Assembly: GCF_001311925.1 (NCBI RefSeq)
Contig: NZ_BBCG01000035.1
Coordinates: forward strand, 1 to 36,743
DNA: 36,743 nt
Reading direction: 5' to 3'
DNA from: Cellulosilyticum ruminicola JCM 14822
GTDB taxonomy: Bacteria; Bacillota; Clostridia; Lachnospirales; Cellulosilyticaceae
Of the stretch, positions 17,290 to 25,935 are shown piece after piece (positions within the stretch are counted from its first letter, which is position 1; every line of letters begins with the position of its first letter). Made by a program: the position numbers and the translations under genes. The notes beneath the pieces were generated by a model. It did not search any database. It saw nothing but the letters and a program-made list of their open reading frames with translations, and was not told the DNA's origin.

Positions 17290-18978
17290 ATGAGGCAAAC
17301 GCAGGCACAAACCTATTTGCTGAATAACTATTTAATTGACAGGGGAATTTCTTTAGCAGAGACTAGAAGGAGGTATCCTAATCTTATCATTAATGAAATT
17401 GCTGGAGATGTATATACAGTCACAGTACCTATAGACGCAGAACGTGAATTTGAAAGATTTCAAAAAAATGTTAAATTTATTAGTCGGCCAAGAATCTACG
17501 GTTTAAATGCAACCCAAGCCCTAGAAGCATCTAACATTTCAGTTTTTCATACAACAGCATTAGGTGAAATAAGAGGGCAAGGTGTAATTATTGGGTTTGT
17601 AGACACAGGGATTCAGTATACTAATAATGTTTTTAAAAATGCAGATAATACAACACGTATTTTATCTATTTGGGATCAATCTATTGAAGGAGATAATCCA
17701 CCACCAACTTATGGTTATGGGACCTATTATAGTCAGGAAACCATTAATAATGCATTAAGTGCTACAGAACCTTATACCGTTGTACCTACAAGAGATGAAA
17801 ATGGTCATGGCACTTATATTGCAGGGGTAGCTGCAGGGAATGATCAAACTGTAGTAGGAGGCTATATAGGCGGAGCACCAGATGCAGATATTATAATGGT
17901 GAAATTAAGGCCAGCTCCTGATTATTTAAGAGAATATTATTTAATCGAACCAGAAGCAGTAGCCTTTGCAGAAAATGATATTATTGCAGGTATAAGTTTT
18001 TTAATTGAAGAGGCTGTGAGGCGGCTAGAGCCATTAATTATTTGTATTGGTATAGGTAGTAATAATGGAGCACATAATGGAACGGTTATTTTAGAGCGCT
18101 ACTTAGAACGTTTAAGTATAACACAAAGTCTTATCTTATCCATTGGCGTAGGGAATGAAAGTAATTTGGGACATCACTATGAAGGTGTTGCTATAGAAGG
18201 ACGGACTCAAGACCTAGAAATCAATGTGGCGGATAATAGTGTAGGGCTTGCTGCTTTTTTATGGGCCACTGTGCCGGATAAGTTGACGGTTTCTTTAAGA
18301 AGTCCACTGGGGCAGTTCATCCAACGTGTACCTATTTTACCAGATCAGCCTCAAGTTTATCGTTTTAATTTGGAACAGACAGTTTTAACAATTACTTATT
18401 CTTATCCAGATCCAGAAACTGGTGGAGAAAGAATAGAAATTAGATTACAAACACCTACACCAGGTTTGTGGACTATTGGTGTATATGGAGAAGATATTGT
18501 AAATGGTACTTTTCATATATGGTTATCACAGAGGGGTTTTATTAAAGAGACAACCCGTTTTTTAAGAGCAGCACCAAATACAACCGTTCAGATTCCTGCT
18601 ACTTCTCAAACGACACTTACAGTAGGTGCTTATGACTATGTAGATAGCAGTGTGTATATAGGATCCGGTAGAGGACCTACTACAGCAGGCATAATATGTC
18701 CGGATATTTTAGCACCAGGGGTAAATGTGATAGGGCCGAATTTAAGTGGAGGAACTACATCTTATGTAGGAACAAGTACAGCAGCGGCAGTGACTGCTTC
18801 AGCAGCAGCTATTTTAATGCAGTGGGCTGTTATTAGAAATAATTTGGAACAAATGAATACCCGTATTGCAAGAGGCATTTTAATAAGAGGTGCCATTAGG
18901 CAACAAGGTGTTGTATATCCTAATAGCATAGAAGGGTTTGGTAGGTTGGATTTAAGAACAAGTATAGCTAATATATAG
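17290..18978 (+). CDS. Csp-type subtilisin-like germination protease 1 (triad intact)
   Basis: An S8 serine protease of 562 residues in the clostridial CspA/B/C family, which cleaves pro-SleC during spore germination. A prodomain of about 95 residues comes first. The triad is complete: Asp105 in FVDTG, His173 in GHGTYIAG, Ser496 in GTSTAA. The large insertion between His and Ser (jelly-roll like) is typical of Csp proteins. There is no signal peptide, as expected for a protein packed into the spore from the mother cell or forespore. I chose ATG 17290 after AAAGGAGC rather than a TTG at 17257. It begins a run of four csp genes, the next starting nine bases later. Orthology to CspA, B or C was not resolved. 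Confidence 0.88.
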   Translation: MRQTQAQTYLLNNYLIDRGISLAETRRRYPNLIINEIAGDVYTVTVPIDAEREFERFQKNVKFISRPRIYGLNATQALEASNISVFHTTALGEIRGQGVIIGFVDTGIQYTNNVFKNADNTTRILSIWDQSIEGDNPPPTYGYGTYYSQETINNALSATEPYTVVPTRDENGHGTYIAGVAAGNDQTVVGGYIGGAPDADIIMVKLRPAPDYLREYYLIEPEAVAFAENDIIAGISFLIEEAVRRLEPLIICIGIGSNNGAHNGTVILERYLERLSITQSLILSIGVGNESNLGHHYEGVAIEGRTQDLEINVADNSVGLAAFLWATVPDKLTVSLRSPLGQFIQRVPILPDQPQVYRFNLEQTVLTITYSYPDPETGGERIEIRLQTPTPGLWTIGVYGEDIVNGTFHIWLSQRGFIKETTRFLRAAPNTTVQIPATSQTTLTVGAYDYVDSSVYIGSGRGPTTAGIICPDILAPGVNVIGPNLSGGTTSYVGTSTAAAVTASAAAILMQWAVIRNNLEQMNTRIARGILIRGAIRQQGVVYPNSIEGFGRLDLRTSIANI

Positions 18979-18987
18979 GAGGTTCAT

Positions 18988-21404
18988 ATGAAAGTAATTA
19001 TCTCATATTATGATAAGACAAAAAGTTTTAATATAGAAGAAATAGAAGAAGCCAGATTATCGCAGATGCAAGCTAAGGCGAGATATATAGAAATGGACTT
19101 TGAAATAGAAATCACCTCGTATAATCAGCTTCCAACCCTTGAAATATTTAAGCAACAAGATATGTTATTTGCGACTTTTGGAGTTAAACAAGAAAATGAA
19201 CGTGTAGATGCTTTGTATAATATGGCCACTAAAAAAATGGAAGTAATCAATAAAAAACGGAGTTTACAAGAAACTTATTGGATAAGTGTTTATAGTACGG
19301 AGACTATAAGGGCAACAGATTATATTTTGGCAGTCAAGCAGCTTACGAAATGGGCTGAAGCAGCTGATAAACCACTGATTATTTATAGTGAGTTAGCAGC
19401 TAAAGAAGTATATTATCGTTATAGAAGTTTAACGAGTAAAATTGTGAATGAGTTATTAGAAGAAGTGAACGGGGTAATAGTCATGCATAAACCTAAAAAG
19501 GAGATTGCGAGCTATTATACGCCCAGTCAAAAGAGTTTTGAGTTTTATGTGGATAAAAGTATTTATTTAAGTTGTGACTATGAAGAAATGATGAAACGCA
19601 TTGCAATTTGCTTAAAGGATGGACCGAACTGTGATTTTAGGCAAGTCTATCGCAAAAAGCGTCAAACTGAAAGTTTATATAATGACTTGTTTTATACGCT
19701 CATTCCAAATACAGAAAAAATTTATGTACCCCTGAGAAATTCTTTTGATGAAAATGGGGTGGAAAATGTGACTCTCATAAAAAATTTAGGGATTAATATT
19801 GTTCAGGGTAGTGGTGGTTATAGCATGATTTATGATACAAAAGCCAATATTGATAGTAAAGCGAGTGAGATTCGTCAGTATGTTCTACCTATATATGATT
19901 TACCTATTTTAGAAAGAGAAGCAATAGGTAGTACTGTTGTAGAGACTTTTGATTTAAATTATGAAGTTGTATCAGGAAATCTCCCTTATAGAGGAAAAGG
20001 AATTTGTCTAGGTATTGTTAGTGGGTGTGGCGTTGATTATAGAGCAGCTGCACTTAGAAGAAGTGATGGGAGCACGCGTGTAGCAGGATTATGGATTCAA
20101 ACAGATGGTGAAGAAGGTACTTTTTATAGTAGAGAAGACATTGATAAAGCCATTCAAACAGGAAAACCAGAAGAAATTATCCCAGTTTGTGAACATAGCG
20201 AAGAAAATACCATACTCTTAACGATTGCAGGGGGTAAAACAAATGATTATGAAGGTATTGCAACTGAAGCAGATATTTTAATTGCTCAGGTAAATCGTGC
20301 ACCAAGTAATTTACAAATGATTTATGGTGGTATGTCGAATGGTAGAAATGTCACCATGGGTGATTTAATGGTAGGACTTTGGAAAATACAAAGCTATGCT
20401 AAAGCACAAAATAAGTCGGTGGTATATTATATACCGTATTATACAAATGTAGATAGCCATGATGGAAAAGGTACTTATCATGATATGATTTCAAAAATCA
20501 GTAGTACAGGTGGTAATGCCATCGTAACTTCTACGGGGCAGGAGGGAAATAAACAACATCATCAAATACTGTATAATGGATACAATTGCAATCCGGTAGT
20601 TAAATTACAATCTAGACAAGAGGGAAATAATATTGTAGGACTGCTTAACCAGCTTTATTTAAAAAAATGGCAGGTAGAGTTGACGGGACCAAGAGGAAAT
20701 AAAGTGGAAATTAGTAAATCAGGTACGTATGTACTAGAAGGTGCAACGATTTACAGTCAAGGTAGTCAATTTAATTATCCAAGTGGCACGATAGAATTGA
20801 AGTTTAGAATAAGTAATATGGGTAGAGGAACGTGGCAGCTTAAAGTGGATTTTGATGGAAATGCAGCTAATAAAGTAGATTTATGGAATGCAGCTAATAA
20901 AGTAGATTTATGGATTTCTGGAGAAGCTTCTAATCCATATGTGACTTTATTACCAAGTACACCAGATATAACGGTGGGTTCAATAGGCAATGTGGAGGAA
21001 GTGATTACAGTAGCTGGCTATAATTTGCGTGATATGGCAACATTAGCTAGTTCCGGAAGAGGTTATACGGTAGATAATAGCATTAAGCCCAATCTAGCCG
21101 CTAGCGGTGCGCTACAATCTATTAATAGTGGTCCATTACAAGCAATAGGTGACAAGGGTCAACGGTAGAAGTTAGCGGACCAATTATAGCAGGTAGTGTC
21201 ATGTGGGGGGCTGTAGCAACTATTTTTGAAAAGTGGCAGACAGAAATAGAGGGGGTATGTTTAAATGGACCTGTTGTAAGGAACGTTATGTTAGAGTATG
21301 TGGCAACTCCATCGAATATTACATTCCCTAATCCTAATCAAGGCTACGGTATTTTTGAACAAGATGTATTAAATAGAATGTTATTAACCCCTTTTAATGC
21401 TTGA
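18988..21404 (+). CDS. Csp-type pseudoprotease with long N-terminal extension, frameshifted near the end
   Basis: A divergent member of the same S8 family, about 805 residues after repair, against ~560-590 for its neighbours. The subtilase domain starts near residue 335 (GKGICLGIVSG). All three catalytic residues are replaced: Asp by Ser345 (VSGCG for IDSG), His by Glu406 (ENTILLT for HGTHVAG), and Ser by Ile in SGPIIAG. A prodomain-like segment lies around 250-330; residues 1-240 are not recognised. The frame shifts at 21156-21160, where a GGG run lacks one base; repair restores KGSTVEVSG and the last ~80 residues. A nine-codon tandem duplication lies at 20860-20913. By analogy with CspC of C. 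difficile, a germinant receptor or scaffold role is possible. GGAGG precedes the ATG. Confidence 0.82.
20860..20913 (+). repeat. 27-base exact tandem duplication inside the pseudoprotease gene
   Basis: Two identical 27-base copies (20860-20886 and 20887-20913) add nine residues, NAANKVDLW twice, in frame. The other three Csp proteins have a single KYDLW-like element at this place. Confidence 0.95.
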
Positions 21405-21431
21405 TAGGGGAAGAAATGGAAGGAGGAGGCT

Positions 21432-23194
21432 ATGGATATTAATAAGATTAATCCAAGATTGCAATTAGCCCTAAGGTATGAATCCTTATTATCAGATTAT
21501 ACAAAATCCTTATTTCAAACGCCAGGGAATCCGAATAGATGGCAGGTTATTATTATGGCGACAGAAGTTTAGAGGAATTTATTGCAACCTTTGATATGGA
21601 AGTTCTTAGGGTGGGCAGTAGATTTTATACAGCTACAATACCTAAAGAAAATATTGCAATGTTATCACATTCAGAAAAGGTTGTACAAATAAGCTTGCCA
21701 GCAGAACAAAGTTATACGGATATTGGTCTTGGTTCTATTTGTATGGGAAACATTGGATTTCCTATGAGTCAGTTTAATGTAACGGGACGAGGGATAATTG
21801 TAGCGGTTATTGATACAGGTATTAATTATAGTTATGAAGACTTTTTAAATGCTGATGGTACAACGCGTATTAAGTATATCTGGGATCAAACAATAGAGGG
21901 AATACCCCCACAAGGATTTAATAGAGGGGTACAGTATACGGAAGAAGACATTAACAGAGCTTTAAATGCCAGCAGTAAAGAAGAACAGTTAAAAATAGTA
22001 CCTTCTCAAGATACTATAGGTCATGGGACAGCTTTAGCCACCATTGCCGCAGGAAATAGGAGAAGTGAAAATGGCATTAACCGAGGCATAGCTATAGATA
22101 GTAATTTAATTATTGTAAAGATAGGTAACTATACAACGGGAAGCAATAGACCCACAGACCGAGATATTATGGAAGGCATTGCTTATGTATTTGACAGGGC
22201 AAAGACTTTGAATATGCCAGCTAGTGTTATATTAGGTATCGGCAATAATTTAACAGGCCATGATGGACTTACTATACTTGAAAGCTATATTGATGAAGTT
22301 TCCTTTGTAAGTAAAGGGAATATAACTGTAGGTGCGGGTAATGAAGCGGATAAAGACCGTCATGTAGATGGACAATTTCAAGAGGGTGTACAAGAGACTA
22401 TACAATTTATTATGCAAGGAGATGAAAAAGCATACGGATGTTGTATGTGGAAAGAGTTTGATGATGAAGTGGAGATTGTAATACGGGCACCTAATGGGGA
22501 ACGAACAGAGCCTTTAAGTAGGCGGACGCCGAATCGTGCTTATTTATTTGATAATACAGCGGTTCTTGTAAACTTTTTAGAACCAACTAATAATATTACA
22601 AAGCAAGAATTTTTTGTGTGGTTTCAAGCACAAGGTAGTGCCAATATTAATAAGGGGCAATGGACATTCACTATAACACCTAAATCTGTTTTAAATGGAC
22701 CGTATAATATGTGGGCACAGATTACAAAAAATGATAATCGTTTCTTAAATCCAAGCAGCCAAAGAACTGTAACAAGTCCAGGTACAGCCAATGGCATCAC
22801 AACTGTAGGAGCATTTAATGCACTAACAACACAAATAGCACCATTTTCAGGGAGAGGTTATGCCTTAGATCAACATATTGTACCAGACTTTGCGGCCCCA
22901 GGAGTAAATATACCTATAGCAAATAAAGATAGTAATTTGGAATATGTAAATTTTTCAGGAACAAGTGTAGCAGCAGCTTTTGTAGGCGGTGCTTATGCTC
23001 TTTTATTAGAATATGGCCTTTTTATTTTAAATCAGAATGATTTTTATGGGCAGCGTTTAAGAATTTATTTGATTCGTACGGCTACACGGCCAAGTAGCTA
23101 TGGGCCTTATCCTAATACTACTTGGGGATATGGTAGTTTATGTGTGGAAGCGGCTTTGAATTATATGTTAGATATTGTAAATACAAGTACCTAA
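21432..23194 (+). CDS. Csp-type subtilisin-like germination protease 3 (triad intact), frameshifted near the start
   Basis: An S8 Csp-family protease, about 587 residues after repair. ATG 21432 follows AAGGAGGAGG and opens MDINKINPRLQLALRYESL, continuing to RWQVII before stopping. The next frame takes over at about 21550 with YGDRSLEEF, matching the prodomain of the fourth protein (TWQIVVKYNG). One base, probably a T, is missing at 21550-21557. An ATG at 21539 would lack a ribosome site and half the prodomain. The triad is complete: Asp in VIDTG (codon 21812), His in GHGTALA (codon 22022), Ser in SGTSVAA (codon 22964). It lies between the pseudoprotease and the fourth protease, 12 bases before the latter. 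Confidence 0.87.
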
Positions 23195-23206
23195 TGAGGT
23201 GAAGGT

Positions 23207-24958
23207 ATGGAGAATAAAACAGATGCGGCTTTAAGTATATTAAGTATTGTGCCTCGAAGTGAACTTTTAGGGACGGAAGAGTATTTAACCCTTTTAAGCT
23301 TCGGGCAGGTAGGAACTTGGCAAATTGTTGTTAAGTATAATGGGAATATTGAAGAAGTGGCACGTAAAGAGGGAGGCATTGCACAACTTATCAATGACCA
23401 GTTTGCGGTACTTACCATGCCTCCTGATAATATAAGAAATTTATTAAACTATACAGAAGTTGAATATATGGAAACGCCAAAGAAGATGATTTACAATGTG
23501 ACCAATATGGAAGCGAGTTGCATTACAACAGTACAAAATAATCCGCCTTATGAATTAACAGGAGAAGGCGTATTATTAGGCATCATTGATTCCGGAATTA
23601 ATTATGCCCATCCAGACTTTAGAAATGAGGACGGTACCACAAGAATTGCTTATTTATGGGATCAAACCATTACAGGCAAACCACCAGAAGGCTTTTTAAG
23701 TGGTACAGAATATACGAGAGAACAAATTAATGAAGCATTATCAAAACCCACCCGTGTAGAAAGATTGGCTGTTGTGCCTAGTGAAGATATTATAGGGCAC
23801 GGGACCCATGTAGCAGGCATTGCAGGTGGAAATGGCAGAGGCGGCGGCACAAAAGGTGTTGCCCCTGGGGCTGAATTTATTATTGTAAAAATGGGGCAGC
23901 CTGATTTTGAAGGCTTTGTAAGAAATGTGGAGATTATGCTGGCTGTCCGTTATATATTAGAACGGGCGACAAAGCTTAATAAACCAGTTACTATTAATAT
24001 TAGTATTGGTATGAGTATGGGGCCTCATGATGGCAATGCCCTTATTGAACAATTCTTAGATGATTCAGCTACCAGATGGAAAAATAATATTGTAGTGGGA
24101 AGTGGCAATGAAGGCAATACGGATAATCATACATCAGGTAGAGTGATGCAAGATGGCGAAGCAAGGTTTGAATTTCAAATTGGTGAGAATGTAACCCAAT
24201 TTAATTTATCTGTATGGAAAAGCTTTATTGATGAATTTGAATTTCAAATTATTGACCCATCAGGACGGCAAACCCCAAGGCTTATATATGAAACAGGACC
24301 TGTACAATATGTCTTAGGTGGCACGAAGGTTTATACAACTTTTGCAGGACCATCACCTTTAAATGGAGATGAAGAATTTGCCATATACTTATCTACAGCT
24401 AATATGAATCTACCTATTACAAGAGGTAGTTGGACTGTGGTGATTTATGGCGTTAAGGTCATTGATGGCAGATATAATGCATGGGGGCCTACTGTAGAAG
24501 TTACGGGAAGAAATAGTTACTTTTTACAGCCTGTAGAAACGACTACTTTAACGACACCTTCTACAGCAAGACTAGTTATTTCAGTAGGAGCCTACAATCA
24601 TGTAACCAATCAAATTGCACCTTTTTCAGGTAGAGGATTTGGGAGAAATGCAAGTGTAATTAAACCGGATTTAGTAGCTCCTGGGGTAGAGATTTCATCG
24701 GCTAGTAATGTGACATCTGGTTATAGAGTGTTAAGTGGCACGAGTATGGCAACGCCTCATGTAACAGGCGGTGTTGCACTTTTGATGCAGTGGGGAATTG
24801 TGAGAGGTAACAATGCCTTTTTATATGGAGAAAATCTAAAAGCCTATCTATTAAGGGGAGCTAAGAAAGATGTACCAGGGGTAACTTATCCTAGCCAGAA
24901 TGGGGATATGGTAAATTATGTATTAAAAAAAGCTTGGATATTTTACGTCAACAATTAG
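23207..24958 (+). CDS. Csp-type subtilisin-like germination protease 4 (triad intact)
   Basis: A 583-residue S8 protease, the most canonical of the four. The prodomain is about residues 1-100. Triad residues are Asp128 in IIDSGINYAHPDF, His198 in GHGTHVAG and Ser513 in SGTSMATPHVTGG. GSGNEGN holds the oxyanion Asn. The Csp-type insertion separates His and Ser. There is no signal peptide. GAGGTGAAGGT precedes the ATG, and the gene starts 12 bases after the previous stop, so it is the last gene of the csp operon. By sequence it is the best candidate for the main pro-SleC processing enzyme (CspB-like), although pairwise orthology could not be tested here. Confidence 0.92.
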   Translation: MENKTDAALSILSIVPRSELLGTEEYLTLLSFGQVGTWQIVVKYNGNIEEVARKEGGIAQLINDQFAVLTMPPDNIRNLLNYTEVEYMETPKKMIYNVTNMEASCITTVQNNPPYELTGEGVLLGIIDSGINYAHPDFRNEDGTTRIAYLWDQTITGKPPEGFLSGTEYTREQINEALSKPTRVERLAVVPSEDIIGHGTHVAGIAGGNGRGGGTKGVAPGAEFIIVKMGQPDFEGFVRNVEIMLAVRYILERATKLNKPVTINISIGMSMGPHDGNALIEQFLDDSATRWKNNIVVGSGNEGNTDNHTSGRVMQDGEARFEFQIGENVTQFNLSVWKSFIDEFEFQIIDPSGRQTPRLIYETGPVQYVLGGTKVYTTFAGPSPLNGDEEFAIYLSTANMNLPITRGSWTVVIYGVKVIDGRYNAWGPTVEVTGRNSYFLQPVETTTLTTPSTARLVISVGAYNHVTNQIAPFSGRGFGRNASVIKPDLVAPGVEISSASNVTSGYRVLSGTSMATPHVTGGVALLMQWGIVRGNNAFLYGENLKAYLLRGAKKDVPGVTYPSQNGDMVNYVLKKAWIFYVNN

Positions 24959-25003
24959 TTTTTTAATAAAACATAAAGGAAATATAATTAAATCTATTAT
25001 AAG

Positions 25004-25042
25004 GAAAGGGATAACATGTTTTAAATGTATTATCCTTTTGCT
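25004..25042 (+). terminator. Probable terminator of the csp operon
   Basis: An imperfect stem, GGATAACAT against ATGTATTATCC with bulges, is followed by TTTTG. It lies about 45 bases after the last csp stop. Confidence 0.5.
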
Positions 25043-25097
25043 TATAATAGGTATAATATACCTAAATATAATTCATATTAATTAAATAAAAATATAA

Positions 25098-25153
25098 AAT
25101 TTATTAAGCTATTTTTTTTATGTTACAGAATATAAAAAATAGCTTAATAAATT
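25098..25153. repeat. 20-base perfect inverted repeat upstream of the ABC operon
   Basis: Arms at 25098-25117 and 25134-25153 are exactly complementary over 20 bases (AATTTATTAAGC core plus A/T runs), with a 16-base spacer. The T run is in the left arm, so it is not a typical terminator. It may be an operator, an RNA hairpin of the operon leader, or part of a small palindromic element. Confidence 0.8.
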
Positions 25154-25209
25154 AAGATATGATACACTAAAAATGTATTATTTAATCCGTAGAGAGAGGA
25201 GGAAATAAG

Positions 25210-25935
25210 CTGAAACCGATTATTGAAGTTAAAGATTTAAGAAAAGTATATCGTATGGGAAAAGAAAAGATTGTGGCATTAAATCATATAGATTTAGAGA
25301 TAGAAAAAGGGGAAATTTGTTGCTTGTTTGGAAGCTCTGGTTCAGGAAAATCAACACTTTTAAATATGCTGGCAGGTTTGGAAAAGCCTACAAAAGGATC
25401 CATTAAAATTAAAAATGTACATATCGAAAAATTAGATGAATCACAGCTTGCAATATTTAGACAAAAGTATATTGGCTTTGTTTTTCAATCTTATAATTTA
25501 ATTTCTACATTAACAGCTTTAGAAAATGTGGCTTTACCTTTAATCTTTCAAGGTGTGCCTAAAAAAGAAAGAGAAAAGCGTGCAATTAAAATGCTAGAAG
25601 CTGTAGGCTTAGGTGAAAGATTGAAGCATAAACCAAGAGAGATGAGTGGTGGTCAGCAACAAAGGGTAAGTATTGCCAGAGCTTTTGTTAATAATCCTAA
25701 AATACTATTTGCAGATGAGCCTACAGGAAACTTAGATACACATACAACTATTGAAGTTATGGAAATGATTACAAAAATTGCAAGAGAACATGATCAAACA
25801 ATGATTATTGTATCCCATGATGCAGAAATTGCAGATTATGCAGATAAAATTATTACAGTACAAGATGGAAACATCTTAAAAATTGAAAAGAATACAGAAG
25901 ATGGAAAGGAAATTATTTATGAAACACAAGTATAA
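25210..25935 (+). CDS. ABC transporter ATP-binding protein, MacB/LolD type
   Basis: A 241-residue ATPase that powers the FtsX-like permease two genes downstream. It has the Walker A GSSGSGKST, Q-loop FVFQSYNL, signature MSGGQQQR, Walker B ILFADEP, and the H-loop IIVSHD. The domain needs the 15 residues before the first ATG (25255), because EVKDLRKVY is the standard beginning of such ATPases. The only codon in a start position there is CTG 25210, seven bases after AGGAGG, so either CTG is used or the start codon is misread. The surface-protein gene overlaps its end by 17 bases, showing an operon. Confidence 0.92.
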   Translation: MKPIIEVKDLRKVYRMGKEKIVALNHIDLEIEKGEICCLFGSSGSGKSTLLNMLAGLEKPTKGSIKIKNVHIEKLDESQLAIFRQKYIGFVFQSYNLISTLTALENVALPLIFQGVPKKEREKRAIKMLEAVGLGERLKHKPREMSGGQQQRVSIARAFVNNPKILFADEPTGNLDTHTTIEVMEMITKIAREHDQTMIIVSHDAEIADYADKIITVQDGNILKIEKNTEDGKEIIYETQV

